Below the pieces are notes generated by a model. That model was not told the origin of the DNA and made no database searches. It saw only the letters and a list, made by a program, of their open reading frames with translations. The position numbers were made by a program, and so were the translations under genes. Below are positions 1 through 9,909 of a stretch of 64,000 nucleotides of DNA, one piece after another (position 1 is the stretch's first letter; each line of letters begins with the position of its first letter). Source of the DNA: Tremella fuciformis (taxonomy: Eukaryota > Basidiomycota > Tremellomycetes > Tremellales > Tremellaceae); the NCBI GenBank assembly GCA_032768795.1, contig CP136492.1, forward strand, positions 186,001 through 250,000, given 5' to 3'.

Positions 1-460
1 CTCAGACAAAGACTATCATCTTTACTGATGAGCAGCCGATCACAGTTAGCCCCTTTGGAGAATGAGCTCGCTGAGCTCGAGGCGCGTATTAGAGCTGCCG
101 AAGCACGTCTTGCCCTCGCCGGTCAAGGCGGGCAGGGCGTAGCAGAAACAAGGACCGTCAGTCCTTTGGCTGTCGCAAGCGGGGGAGAGCTGAAAGCAAG
201 TAACGAAGCGATAACCTTCTGACGACACGACATACCCACGACCTTCAACGTGTATATACGAACCACCAAGATCGACTATTCACCATAACGGACATGAATT
301 TCTTACTGAATGACCGACCAACAAGCGCTCGCAGGGAAAATGAAGACGTCTACATCGGAGCGTATCGACAGGAGATGAACGGAAACGGAGTTTTGAGGGT
401 CGTACTGACCTGGTCCAGATTATGATGTCGTAGACCCGCATCGCTTCAGACGCCTGTCTC
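1..460. other. window edge, no supported gene
   Basis: The only reading frame of note is a 64-codon one at 28-222 (+), with a Glu/Ala-rich stretch that could form a short helix. No domain, intron or neighbour supports it, so I leave it uncalled. Nothing else recognisable is seen here. Confidence 0.3.
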
Positions 461-880
461 TCATGGTACCGCCCAGACTCTAGCTGATCGGCGCATACTA
501 AAGGAGGAAAATGTACCGCCTCGGAGCTGCCATCGCCAGAGAGGCGTCTGGTCTGAAGGTCCTTCGTACTGTATGTCGCGCTGCTGCTGTTCCCCTCCAA
601 TCACCACGCTGATCCGATGGGCGAGGAGGTACCCTGGGCATCCGTTTTCCAGGTGACTGACTGCCACTGATTCGAGATTCTGTACACCTCGCACTCGATC
701 GAGTCGATGCTGACCAAAATCAACGCATTCGAGTTTTTGTAATTCAGAACCTTTGTTTCTAGCCCCAAAGGTTGCAGTGCGCCGATGGTCAGTGGCACTG
801 ACCTCGATGAAGTAGTGAACTTCTTCTCTTCTCGCCTGAGTACGCTGATGCGGACGTAGCGCTCTGAATGTGCAATCCAT
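461..880 (-). CDS. possible degraded array paralog
   Basis: A 139-codon minus frame with the same orientation as the array genes downstream. Its start (residues about 20-45) has alternating hydrophobic residues followed by a Thr-Ala-Thr turn, loosely like the beta-hairpin opening the proteins at 2919-3419 and 4051-4614. After that the resemblance fades, and a second overlapping minus frame (601-987) carries comparable hydrophobic patterning, as a frameshifted copy might. It may be a pseudogene or chance; I see no intron that would join the two frames. Confidence 0.18.
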   Translation of the reverse strand: MDCTFRALRPHQRTQARREEVHYFIEVSATDHRRTATFGARNKGSELQKLECVDFGQHRLDRVRGVQNLESVAVSHLENGCPGYLLAHRISVVIGGEQQQRDIQYEGPSDQTPLWRWQLRGGTFSSFSMRRSARVWAVP

Positions 881-1410
881 ATCCGGATCCTAGAAGGTGC
901 AGGGCTGTGTAGAATGATCAGTGGACGAGAAGACGAGGGAGGAGACGCACTGGATCGTCCAGATACAGAGCGCTTAAGAAGCAGCATGGACTGGCGCCAG
1001 AGACACTCTTTTCTTCGTCCAATTTCCGATTCTTTGTCTGGCCAGGCCTTCCTTCACGTCAAAAGACTGAGGCCTGGTCGTGTCTTTTGGGCAGATCTCG
1101 ACGCATACATACAACCAAAAAGGTGCGATTGGAGATGCACGGTACGCATTTCAAATTCGCCTTTTCGAATCCCGTGACGGCTTCCGTTACGAATGAAAGG
1201 AAAACATGTCAAGTTCAGGCAGACGAATAGCGAGCAGTGGCGATGAGGAGACAGGCGATGAGCTCCGAGCGCCTGAAGGAAGTCTCATTGGAATGCATAG
1301 AGGGCATCACTGTACCTAGGATATATGAAGGATGGACAATGTAAGGACAATGCATACGGGACAAAGATCCTGCCTTAGCAGACAGGTCCAATTCGAGGGT
1401 GGGAGGAGAT

Positions 1411-1917
1411 CTATTCACCTTCCCAAGTATTTTCATAGCCCCAAAGCTCTTGGGCGGCCGCAGGCCCTTCCTGGGTATCTTGCAGGTCAGAGACCCGGCC
1501 AGCCGGCGCGGTCCCAGATTGGTCCGTGGCGGACACATTCGAGGGGGACTGGTTGTCGGTGTGCCGGCCAGTGCTCCAGGGCCAGGGATCATGAGAATAA
1601 TTGTGCCGATATGTGAAGGCCGGAAGCGTTTCGGGGTCAAAGTTGGCATGCAGGTAGGCCGTAACGCGAGTGGAAAGTTCGGTTTCGAATTTGTTCTCTA
1701 TCGCATCTTTGGTTCTCTCACCCTCACCCGTACCAACGATCGATTCCCTGGAAAAGCGTTTGCGATTCAGGATCTGTGTGTTGATATGATACTGTAACCC
1801 GTACGATCCATCGCTCTGTTGGCTTTCTACGAATGGAATCTCTGCTTTGAATCCCTTCGAAGGACCCTGCCGCGACGGTGGTCCGTCAAGAAGTAAGATG
1901 TAAATCTCGTTGACCAT
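1411..1917 (-). CDS. array paralog, single-domain, Ser-rich tail
   Basis: Member of the minus-strand family repeated through 1-41 kb; function unknown. The start at 1917 is chosen because the beta-hairpin-like segment (EIYILLLDGP) follows at once; the frame is open to an ATG at 2022. Next comes a helix-forming stretch with the pattern YGLQ..IN..IL....FSRES, matched in the proteins at 2919-3419 and 4051-4614, then a second helix (about residues 75-95). The last 70 residues are a Ser/Asn/Thr/Gln-rich, probably disordered tail. There is no signal peptide or membrane segment. These three 5'-most members form one subfamily: same length class, one domain plus tail. Confidence 0.5.
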   Translation of the reverse strand: MVNEIYILLLDGPPSRQGPSKGFKAEIPFVESQQSDGSYGLQYHINTQILNRKRFSRESIVGTGEGERTKDAIENKFETELSTRVTAYLHANFDPETLPAFTYRHNYSHDPWPWSTGRHTDNQSPSNVSATDQSGTAPAGRVSDLQDTQEGPAAAQELWGYENTWEGE

Positions 1918-2918
1918 GCTTGATGATGTCGTATCGCCTTGAAAGTCAAAATCGTTGTCTAGAAGAGCTTCGTGCAGAATGGGTGACCTGTGAATAATAA
2001 ACCTTCGTCTGACCTCTCGCAAGCTTGTCGAACCTTTGAGGGCGTACAGCTACATGCCCCTCCTTTGAAGAGTATTTCACATCAACGCATCTCTCTCTTC
2101 CAATGACTTTCTCTTGCGAACCCAGTGGCCCCTTCGTAAGAGGTAGTCACAGAGATCCCGCGGAGTACAGTACATCTCAGAACTATGCGGTCGGGTTGAG
2201 CATACATGCGGCCCTCAAATACTGCCATGGAGGGTTTGGGGCCGCACAATACACCCTGCAAGTCTAGTGTGTCTTCTGGACGACAGCTTCGGCTCGTCTA
2301 TTGCAACCGGAGATCCTCGAACAAGAGCTGCTGTATCAGGTGTGAAGGATGGTGGAAGAGCAAGAAATTGCCGGTTCGCTCAGAAAGTAGGCCCTCGCTC
2401 CTGCGCTCAACGATGCGCCAGTGTATACCCTTCACGATGTCCTTTGACCCTCTTCCCACTGTAAACCAGTTTTTGGAGAAACAGGCTCAGATGATTTCAC
2501 TCTGCACGCACAAGCCGGCCAATCCCCCTTTTGCATTCTGAAGATCGCCCTTCAGAAGGGGACGCGACAGCGCACTTACACTGGGTAGAAGGTGCTACCC
2601 CTCGCATTCTTGAGAGACATTGCCCTTCAGCCACATGCAGTCGTCTCTCCGTTTTCGTCTTGGCGAAGAACACGTCGCTACTGAAAGACTCAGGCATGCG
2701 CGACTGACGCTCCGGCGGGGGTTGAACTCAGTCTCTGAAGTGCCCGCGCCCTACAGCACAAGCTCGGTCACATGGCCCCACTCGGAGCGATAGATACAGG
2801 TTCGCACTCGACGGCAAGCATCGCAATTTCTCTGAGTGAAACTTAGGAGAGATTGGATGCAGTGCATATTTGACAATTCAGTAATCTATGAAACCAGCGG
2901 GTGTAGTAGCGAGCACGT
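1918..2918. other. intergenic stretch, no gene seen
   Basis: About 1 kb between two array genes. It holds only short overlapping frames on both strands with no domain signature or consistent splice pattern. It may contain the promoter of the gene starting at 1917 and decayed coding sequence. Confidence 0.4.
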
Positions 2919-3419
2919 CTAGGGCCCCGACCAGTACGCGGAATAGGGACCGCCCGTGTACGTGTAAGACGCACTGGAAGCGTCATCCGTGGCGGGCGGC
3001 AAGGCTTCTTCCCTCGATGTGGTGTCAGCCAATACGGGCACATTTGTGCCAACGGTCTGAGCATCCCCAGCAGTTCTGGACGACTTGGCATGGGACCTAG
3101 TGGAACCCTTGCTGAACCGTATGCGCAGATCACGGCCGCCGGGGCTCCCCTTTTCTTGTTCATGGTCCAGGAAATGGGTTATAAGGGGCGCAAGCCGGTC
3201 TTTGGTCTTCTTGGGATCCGGCCGCCCGCGTTCACGCCCTTGCAGACTCTGTTTCGAGAAATGTGGCTCATGCAGGATGGAGTTGTTGAGCGCCGCTTGT
3301 AGCCCGTAGTCATCTATCGGCTGTCCCCTAAAGCTGGCGGCCACCGTGGCTGTGTAGCCACTCTTGTCTTCGTTCTCCTTGAGTGTGACAATGAATTCCA
3401 CTCGGGACCCGGTCGACAT
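2919..3419 (-). CDS. array paralog, single-domain, Ser/Thr-rich tail
   Basis: A 166-residue protein of the array family, function unknown. The N-terminus MSTGSRVEFIVTLKENED opens with the Met-Ser start common in this array and a first beta strand, followed by a second strand. The helix pattern YGLQAALNNSILHEPHFSKQS closely parallels the members on either side. A second, basic helix leads to a short strand (DLRIRFS), and the last 65 residues are Ser/Thr/Ala-rich, ending in several Tyr. No targeting sequence is visible. The ORF is uninterrupted. Confidence 0.55.
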   Translation of the reverse strand: MSTGSRVEFIVTLKENEDKSGYTATVAASFRGQPIDDYGLQAALNNSILHEPHFSKQSLQGRERGRPDPKKTKDRLAPLITHFLDHEQEKGSPGGRDLRIRFSKGSTRSHAKSSRTAGDAQTVGTNVPVLADTTSREEALPPATDDASSASYTYTGGPYSAYWSGP

Positions 3420-4050
3420 CTCGAAAAGCAGCGGTATGCTTGCAGTAGGTGGGAAGACCTAGAGACCATAGGCTCAAGGGTTGGACGTTTTCTTATACGG
3501 CTGGGTCACCCCGCTCCTTACTAGCCGCTTCCCTTTCTGTGCACCGACATCTTTTGACGAGCGGCTTAAATCGCCAAGATCTATTTGCAACACCCTCGCT
3601 TCTATCAGCTTCCTTATCCCGTACCTCGATGCAATGATCGGGAGAGGTCTCAGGCGAGATGAAGCGATGGACGGCCTTCTCGCGCAGGACGTAAACCTAC
3701 GTCGTTTGGGTCCAAGCCAAACTTGAAGCTGCCAGAGCAGCCTCGAGCCTTAAGCTCCTGACCTACGGCGACCTGTGTAAGTAGTCAATGGTGATCGATG
3801 AGAACAAAAATGCAGCTTGCAGGTCTTGAGGCGGTGTTAGCTCGGAGTGCAAGAGTACCAAAAAAATTGGCCGGCTTTGCCTCGCACCAAACAAGAACAC
3901 GCTCAGAGACACGAATCCCCTGCCCGCCAGGCGGGAGACTTGGTACATGACATTTGAACGCTTTATACATGTATGTACAGTACAGTATGTAAAGCATGTG
4001 CATCTCTGTGGGAGACCAAGATGACTGAGAGATTGCAGTAAACTCTAAGC
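3420..4050. other. intergenic stretch, no gene seen
   Basis: Short overlapping frames only. The 3' flank of the gene ending at 4051 contains an alternating TACATGTATGTACAGTACA-like stretch around 3965-3985, which could be a transcript-end region. No gene is supported. Confidence 0.4.
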
Positions 4051-4614
4051 TCAGACGAGACCTGTCTCTAGAACCTCGTCAGTCTCTTCGACGTGGGCCG
4101 TTGCAGATGATGAAGCGACCTTCGTGCGCTTACCCCTATCGCCACTTTGTCCCGAGCGTTTGGAGGAGCTTGCCCCGCTCTCCGTCTCGGTCGGCGCTGT
4201 CGGTCTCGTTCCAGTGGAGGAATGCGTCGGAGGAGAGCTCTCGGCGTAACTTTTGAAGGAATAAACATGCAAGCATCGCAGCTTGATCGCAGGGTCGATC
4301 TCCTTACGGACTGCTTGTGAGAGTTGACGACTGAAGGCTGCATGGACAGTTCTGGCAGAAAATCTGTTGGCGAAAAGCTTCTTTCTCTTGAAGTCTTCTC
4401 GCCCGAGAATCGTTGAGTTGATCTGATCTACCGGTTTCTCTTCAGCTTTTAGGTCCTCAGCGGCAAAGGTTTGCACGGCCACAAAGCGACCTCCCGACGC
4501 TTTAAGCTTTATTGTGAAGCAGTGGGAAGCTGCGTGAGGCCTCGTCGCGGTGCGCTCGGAGAGCGCCGAGGATGATTGCTTCTCTGTCTCCATGTTCTGC
4601 GAGCTCTGGGACAT
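4051..4614 (-). CDS. array paralog, single-domain, Ser/Thr-rich tail
   Basis: A 187-residue protein, third member of the proximal subfamily. A 28-residue Ser-rich leader is followed by strand pattern HCFTIKLKASGGRFVAVQTF, helix segment QINSTILGREDFKRKKL (equivalent to the aligned helix in the two previous members) and a second helix containing ARTVHAAFSRQLSQAV. A strand, LRCLHVYSF, closes the domain. The C-terminal 70 residues are Ser/Thr/Pro/Glu-rich with a basic KRTK patch. No signal peptide or membrane helix. It is the last array gene before the retroelement at 5046. Confidence 0.55.
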   Translation of the reverse strand: MSQSSQNMETEKQSSSALSERTATRPHAASHCFTIKLKASGGRFVAVQTFAAEDLKAEEKPVDQINSTILGREDFKRKKLFANRFSARTVHAAFSRQLSQAVRKEIDPAIKLRCLHVYSFKSYAESSPPTHSSTGTRPTAPTETESGASSSKRSGQSGDRGKRTKVASSSATAHVEETDEVLETGLV

Positions 4615-5045
4615 CGTGAGCGGGACAAAGCGGGTGGAACTTTGCTGCGCAGATTTGGATGCGGGAGAGCAAGACAGGCGATCAGAAATCGCAGTTCGCC
4701 CTTACGTAGTTTGAGGTGGGACGCTTTACGTCAGGCTTTCACACAGCCTCTCCTTTCAGCCGTGTCCATTGATATCGCGTTGCAAATCAGTGGGATTTGT
4801 GAAATAGTGAGGCATTTGAATGAGCGCAGCCCATTGTCTCGGCAAACGCAATACCGTCCGTGATCTTCGGACGTCCCCTCGTCAACTGATCTTCACTTCT
4901 GATATTCTGGTCCTCCAGCGGGCCTCACAGGCGGCCTCGTCCCCAACCACTCAGTCGGGCGATCTACACGGTCCAATTCCGCCGCCGACAGCGTAAGGAT
5001 GGTTTGCTTATGGCGGGACGTCGTGATCGTCTGCCACGCGACTCC
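4615..5045. other. flank between array gene and retroelement
   Basis: Probably the promoter region of the minus-strand gene starting at 4614, followed by the left flank of the Ngaro-like element. No gene is seen. Confidence 0.4.
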
Positions 5046-5160
5046 GCTTGATGGATCACGTGACGGAGGAAAGGGGTCTTAGGGCACAGGACGGACGACG
5101 ATGATGTCTCATCCTGTCATTCATCGCCGTCTCTCTCGTGCAGGTTGTGGATCAGCGCTC
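5046..5160 (+). repeat. A1 split direct repeat of Ngaro-like element
   Basis: 115 bp, identical to 9722-9836. It defines the 5' end of the element and would hold the start of the genomic RNA. Confidence 0.92.
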
Positions 5161-5377
5161 GCCCGCTCGCTCGCCCGCTTGCGCCTGCCGCCATCGTCGA
5201 CACTTGCGGTACCAGACGTACTAGCTTGGAAGGGTCACCTGTAAGCCTAGAAGGAGTGCGGCGTGCCAGAGACAAACAGCCGCTCTACGCGCACGTCCCC
5301 ACTTGTGACCTGGAGAACAGCTGAAGCGCATACCGGCCCACCCACACCGACAAGGACGGAGCCTGCGAGCACCCCTC

Positions 5378-6496
5378 ATGCCCCCGAAGCGCATCACAGT
5401 GGAGGACAGAATGGCGCGCGCTGCAGCTGCAGCTGCAAGGCCTGCACCTGCCCGGCGCTTGGGCCGCCCAGCACAGCCCCCTGCCCCCGCCGAACAACCC
5501 TTCGTCACCCGCGAGGAGTTCACCCGCGCTTTTGGAGGTGTAGAGGCCATGCTGCAACAGCTCCTGGACAGAGGCAACGCCCCGGCCGAGCCCGCGGTGG
5601 CCGCCATGCTCGAGGTCGCCGACGACAACGACAACATCATGGATTTCGGCGATCTCGGCGCTGGACCGCTCGGACACCCACCGCCTGTCCCATTCCGCAG
5701 TCAGCATGGTGAGTGCCCCAGCATCGAGGAGCGCTTTTCCTTCCTGGAGGAAAAAGTCCTCACCGCTGCCATGGCTGGCCGCCTGTCCCCGGAGAAGCTG
5801 CCGCTCCTCATCCCGCCCACGGCAGAAATCTACCGGGACAACGTCAACGATCCCGCCGACCGCCTTGTCCTCTCGATGGACCCCGACACCCGGCAGTTCT
5901 TCGCCGCCCCGCCGCGCAATTCGACGGGCCAGATCGCGGAGCGCTTTAAGGCTGCCATCCCTAACCTCAGCGTCTTCCTCTACGCCTGGGGCAACCTCAT
6001 AGACCTCGCGATGCACGGCTGCGGGGAACCCGAGGCGGCATCCGAGATCTACACCGCGCTCTGGAGCCATGCCCAATGGATGATCGACAACAGCGTCCAC
6101 TTCACCTGGGACTCGCTCGTACGCTACCACCTGAAGGTGGCCAGCAAGCGCTTTGCCAGCGACTTCCACGTCTCGCTGTGGTACGACGCCTACGACGCCG
6201 CGGCGGGCAACGTCCTCATCCGCAAGGACAGCGTCACCAGGCAGGCGGAGCGGGCGGAGCGTCAGACGCAGGCCGTCCCAAAGCCAACCCGCCCGGCTAC
6301 GTCTGCCGCCCCCGACGAGCCCACCAAGAAGAGGAAGAAGCAAACCTCTGCGGCCACCGCGTCCACCGAGCGATGCGTCAAGTATCACGTCTCTGGCTGC
6401 TCGGAGCCGTGCCCCCAAGGCCGGAAACACGAGTGCAGCAACTGCGGCAAGCCCCATAGGGTATTCGACTGCCCGGGCAAGGGCAAGGGACAATAG
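5378..6496 (+). CDS. Gag-like protein of Ngaro-like element 1
   Basis: A 372-residue protein starting MPPKRITVEDRMARAAAA. It has an Ala/Pro-rich basic N-terminus, a short helix with FGGVEAMLQQLLDR, a central alpha-rich region (about residues 120-270), a basic nuclear-localisation-like cluster KKRKKQ and a Cys/His C-terminus. The C-terminus contains CVKYHVSGCSEPC followed by the knuckle CSNCGKPHRVFDC. This is the usual plan for the first ORF of DIRS/Ngaro elements, which packages the RNA. The stop is UAG at 6494-6496. A long antisense frame (5285-6589, -) is a shadow of this GC-rich gene. Confidence 0.85.
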   Translation: MPPKRITVEDRMARAAAAAARPAPARRLGRPAQPPAPAEQPFVTREEFTRAFGGVEAMLQQLLDRGNAPAEPAVAAMLEVADDNDNIMDFGDLGAGPLGHPPPVPFRSQHGECPSIEERFSFLEEKVLTAAMAGRLSPEKLPLLIPPTAEIYRDNVNDPADRLVLSMDPDTRQFFAAPPRNSTGQIAERFKAAIPNLSVFLYAWGNLIDLAMHGCGEPEAASEIYTALWSHAQWMIDNSVHFTWDSLVRYHLKVASKRFASDFHVSLWYDAYDAAAGNVLIRKDSVTRQAERAERQTQAVPKPTRPATSAAPDEPTKKRKKQTSAATASTERCVKYHVSGCSEPCPQGRKHECSNCGKPHRVFDCPGKGKGQ

Positions 6497-6678
6497 GGAC
6501 TCGCCGCCCGCGCTGGTCTCAACCCGCGCGCCGAGGCATTTGTATACAGGATCAACAACGCATCGGTGAGCTTGCTCTCGATGCTCCACCTGGTGGCGAG
6601 GGCTGCGTCCCCCACTAGGCTACCCGCGCAGGGGTGAGGCGAGCTCCGCGAAGCCCTCACGAGGTCGACGGTGACTGA

Positions 6679-8547
6679 GGCGCGCGAGGCCGCGTCCCCA
6701 CCTCAGCACACCCAACCCCTCCCGACACGCGCACCCTGGCTGCGCCAGGATTGGCCCTCCCGCTGGGCCCTGCGCTGATCGCGCAGCTTACGCTCTCTAC
6801 ACCCAAAGCTCGACTTGCCGCCCTCGCTGGCTCGCTCGGCTTTGTAATGCCCTATATTCACCCTGCCGCCCGACCGAACACGGCTGCAGGCTTCCCCTTA
6901 TTCGACCCTAACGACGTGCCGGCCACGTCCTCACCTCTCATCGCCGCCGCCTGGCACGACCTGCTCCTCGATTACCCGGATCGTTCGCTCCCGGACAACG
7001 TGCTGGGAATGATCCGCCACGGGGCCAAGCTGGGCTACGACGGACCACTCCTCAACGCCGGCCGCCCTGCTAGCTCGGTCCGGAATCTGCCCATGTCCCT
7101 CGCCGAGCTCGATCACGTCCGCGCCAGCATCGCTGAACGCTTGGCCAAAGGCCAGAGCCGCCCGGTCACACCCTCGGAATCCGCGTCAACCGTCTTCTCA
7201 CCACTCGGCGCGGTGCCCAAGTCCGGCGGCAAGTACAGGACCATCAACCACCTGTCCTGGCCTAGGTCCGATCACGCGGCGTCCGTCAACGGCGGCATCA
7301 ACCCGGCCGCCATCCCAATGTCGTATGAGAACCTCAACGAGGTCTTTGACCAGGTACGGCAGGCCCACGCGGAGGGCAGGCAGGTCGAGCTCTGGAAGGC
7401 AGACTTGACCGACGCCTTCTACCACGTCGTCGCGGCATCTCGGGACACCCGCCTCCTGGGGTTCCACCTCGACGGCTCCGAATACCTCGACCTGACCCTC
7501 AACTTCGGTGGCCGGTCCTCCCCGTTCCTGTTCAACCTCTTTGCCGAGGCCCTGCATTGGATATGCGAGTCACTAGGCATGCCCACCAGCCACTACCTCG
7601 ATGACAGCTTTGGCACCTGTGCAGCCGGACGTGGGCGGCACTGCCTCGAACTCTTCCGGGCCATCTGCCAGGAGTTGGGTGTCGCCGTGTCGCCTACCAA
7701 GACCCTCTCCGGGCGGTGCATCGAGGTCCTGGGAATTCTGATCGACTGCGATCGCGCTCGGGCCTGGCTCTCCGATGAGAAGCGCGCGCGCATCGTGATG
7801 GACATCGACGACACGCTGAGCGCAACCCTCATCCCAACCCTCCGCCTCCAGAGCACCGCGGGCGGCCTGGTCTTTGTCACACGGGTCTGCCCAACCGGGC
7901 GGGCCTTCCTCCGCCGGGTCTTCGACGCCATGTCCTCGGATCCGGGCCCATGGTCCCGGGTTTCCAGGCCCCTGCGCAAGGAGCTCGGCTGGTGGCGATC
8001 CATGCTAGTCTCGTGGGACGGATGGACACTCCTCGCCCATGATAGGCCAGACCAGGAGACTTGGACCGACGCGGCATCCACCGTCGGCTTGGGGGGTCAC
8101 CTCGGCCCCAAGGCTACCTGCTCCGACGCGTTCGCCATACCCATCCCGGCGCGCCACCGGGGCAAGGACATAATGTTCCTGGAGGCACTTGCCCTCCTCA
8201 CCGGCCTCCGCCTGTGGAAGGAGGAGCTTCACGACTGCCTCGTACGGTGCCACGTCGACAACACGGTTTTGGCCTCCGCCATCCGCTCTGGCAGCTGCAG
8301 GCACGCTCCAACCCAAACGCTGATCCGGGAGATCTTTGGGCTAGCCATGGCAGCGCATCTGACACTGATGCCCGTCTGGGTACCGAGCGCGGAGAATGAC
8401 CTCGCTGACGCCATGTCCCGCTTCGACTTTGTCCCCGCCACCACGCGCTACCCGCTCGCCCGCATCCCCTCCTGTCCGACCCAACCACACAGCCTCAGCC
8501 CGTCTCCCTCCTCCTCCCCGGGACTGGAACCACCTCGTGGGCGGTGA
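6679..8547 (+). CDS. reverse transcriptase-RNase H of Ngaro-like element 1
   Basis: The frame is open from 6679 to the stop at 8547. Conserved RT blocks include AVPKSGGKYRTINHLSWP, LWKADLTDAFYHV, FGGRSSPFLFNLFAEALHW and the catalytic SHYLDDSFG (YxDD, around 7590-7620). An RNase H domain follows, with TWTDAASTVGLGGHLGP, the Glu of MFLEALALLTGL, the Asp of CHVDNTVLASAI and the last Asp in ENDLADAMSRF. The first in-frame ATG is near 6847. The frame differs from that of Gag, with 182 nt between the Gag stop and 6679, so expression must use splicing, re-initiation or frameshifting; I could not settle which. The 3' end overlaps the recombinase ORF by about 150 nt. Confidence 0.88.
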   Translation, partial: GARGRVPTSAHPTPPDTRTLAAPGLALPLGPALIAQLTLSTPKARLAALAGSLGFVMPYIHPAARPNTAAGFPLFDPNDVPATSSPLIAAAWHDLLLDYPDRSLPDNVLGMIRHGAKLGYDGPLLNAGRPASSVRNLPMSLAELDHVRASIAERLAKGQSRPVTPSESASTVFSPLGAVPKSGGKYRTINHLSWPRSDHAASVNGGINPAAIPMSYENLNEVFDQVRQAHAEGRQVELWKADLTDAFYHVVAASRDTRLLGFHLDGSEYLDLTLNFGGRSSPFLFNLFAEALHWICESLGMPTSHYLDDSFGTCAAGRGRHCLELFRAICQELGVAVSPTKTLSGRCIEVLGILIDCDRARAWLSDEKRARIVMDIDDTLSATLIPTLRLQSTAGGLVFVTRVCPTGRAFLRRVFDAMSSDPGPWSRVSRPLRKELGWWRSMLVSWDGWTLLAHDRPDQETWTDAASTVGLGGHLGPKATCSDAFAIPIPARHRGKDIMFLEALALLTGLRLWKEELHDCLVRCHVDNTVLASAIRSGSCRHAPTQTLIREIFGLAMAAHLTLMPVWVPSAENDLADAMSRFDFVPATTRYPLARIPSCPTQPHSLSPSPSSSPGLEPPRGR

Positions 8548-9586
8548 ACCATTGGAGGCCTTCTACCTGTGGCACGGGCTTTCCCACGCGACCCGCCAGT
8601 CCTACGGCAAGGTGCCACAGCAGTTCCTCAACTTCTCTCGCATGCGCGGCTGGTCCGCGCCCTTCTTCCCGGCCTCTGCGTGGCGTGTGTCGGCATTTGT
8701 GGCTTTCTCCGCTCGGGCCATGGTCCAGCAACGCGGCGGGCTGGCAGCAAAATCACTTAAGAGGCTCATCACGGCGCTCCGCAGCTACCACATCGACCTC
8801 AGGCTAGACGACTCAGGTCTGACCAACGCCCGGGTCGAGCGGGTCATCAAAGGCGCCCATCGCTACCACGGGACAGTGAGCAAGGAGCAGCCTTTACCCA
8901 TCACCTTGCCCATCCTCCGGAAGGTCATCCGGCACATCCGCGCGCACCCAGCGTCATACGGCGGCCCCGTCGGCCACCTGGCAATCGTCGCGGCCTTTAC
9001 GCTCCTCTTCGCTTGCTTCATGCGCATGGGAGAGGTCACTTACGCAGCGTTCGACGGTCGTTTCGACCTCACGTGCGCCTGCCTCTCCCTCCCTACGCGG
9101 GCGGACGAAGTCGCCACGTTGACCATCCCCGCGTCCAAGACGGACCCCTTCCGGGCTGGGGTAACGGTGGTCATCCCTTCGGGCCCACTGGACGTCTGCC
9201 CGGTCCGCGCCATACGCCAGTACCTCGCCTGCCGGGTGTACCGTCCCTCCGACCCCCTCTTCGTTGCCGCGGGCGGCTTCCCACGCTCGCTGCTCACAAG
9301 ATCGCTCCGCCTGGCCCTCAACGCAACTGGGTACGCGGCGGCTCGCTACTCAGGACACTCCTTCCGCAGGGGCGCCGCCACCTGGGCCGCCTCTATCGGC
9401 ATGTCGGCCACGGAGATCAAGACCCTTGGTCGTTGGAACTCGGACTGCTTTCGCCTTTACGTCGACGCCGGCCCGCCTCAACACGCCCTGGCCGGCAGGA
9501 GACTCCTCTGCAGCCCGCAGTCAGCCTCGTCGCTGCCGCCCGACGGTGTTCCCCAGCCGGGGCAGGTCTGGCGTCCATCTCTCTGA
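8396..9586 (+). CDS. tyrosine recombinase of Ngaro-like element 1
   Basis: A 396-residue protein that would integrate the circular cDNA. It has an N-terminal SAM-like core-binding region with LSHATRQSYGKVPQQFL (about residues 60-160) and a catalytic domain with the first Arg in CFMRMGEVTY, a basic strand at IPASKTDPFRAG, the box HSFRRGAATWAASIG (His and second Arg) and the nucleophile region LGRWNSDCFRLY. All key residues are present. It overlaps the RT frame in the +1 frame, as in other DIRS-order elements. The stop at 9586 lies 75 bp before repeat B1. Confidence 0.9.
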   Translation: MTSLTPCPASTLSPPPRATRSPASPPVRPNHTASARLPPPPRDWNHLVGGEPLEAFYLWHGLSHATRQSYGKVPQQFLNFSRMRGWSAPFFPASAWRVSAFVAFSARAMVQQRGGLAAKSLKRLITALRSYHIDLRLDDSGLTNARVERVIKGAHRYHGTVSKEQPLPITLPILRKVIRHIRAHPASYGGPVGHLAIVAAFTLLFACFMRMGEVTYAAFDGRFDLTCACLSLPTRADEVATLTIPASKTDPFRAGVTVVIPSGPLDVCPVRAIRQYLACRVYRPSDPLFVAAGGFPRSLLTRSLRLALNATGYAAARYSGHSFRRGAATWAASIGMSATEIKTLGRWNSDCFRLYVDAGPPQHALAGRRLLCSPQSASSLPPDGVPQPGQVWRPSL

Positions 9587-9660
9587 GCTCCGCCTTGGGC
9601 CCGTTCCTCTTCAGCGACAACCCCGGCCTCAGCCGTGCTGCCGCGCTGCGCTCCTGGGAC

Positions 9661-9724
9661 GAGCGGGCCCCATGCAGCTCTTCTCCGCCACATCCTGCAC
9701 CAGAGACGGAGTTAGGAAGGTGCT
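9661..9724 (+). repeat. B1 split direct repeat
   Basis: 64 bp, identical to 9910-9973. Its last three bases (GCT) are the first three of A2, forming the copy of the circle junction. Confidence 0.92.
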
Positions 9725-9836
9725 TGATGGATCACGTGACGGAGGAAAGGGGTCTTAGGGCACAGGACGGACGACGATGATGTCTCATCCTGTCATTCAT
9801 CGCCGTCTCTCTCGTGCAGGTTGTGGATCAGCGCTC
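9722..9836 (+). repeat. A2 split direct repeat
   Basis: 115 bp, identical to A1 at 5046-5160, directly abutting B1. Confidence 0.92.
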
Positions 9837-9909
9837 CGTCCGGCCCACCCCGCAGCTTCTAGGGGTCTTCTTGTAGAGCCTTGTAGCCCGCTCCGCTCGT
9901 TCCCGCCCT

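Noticed and set aside
28..222. 64-codon plus frame with helical sequence at the window start
   Set aside because: Too short, no domain, no neighbouring exon; cannot be separated from chance.
5285..6589. 434-codon minus-strand frame
   Set aside because: It is antisense to the Gag gene in very GC-rich DNA, where stop codons are scarce; no domain, and the sense strand has the zinc knuckle.
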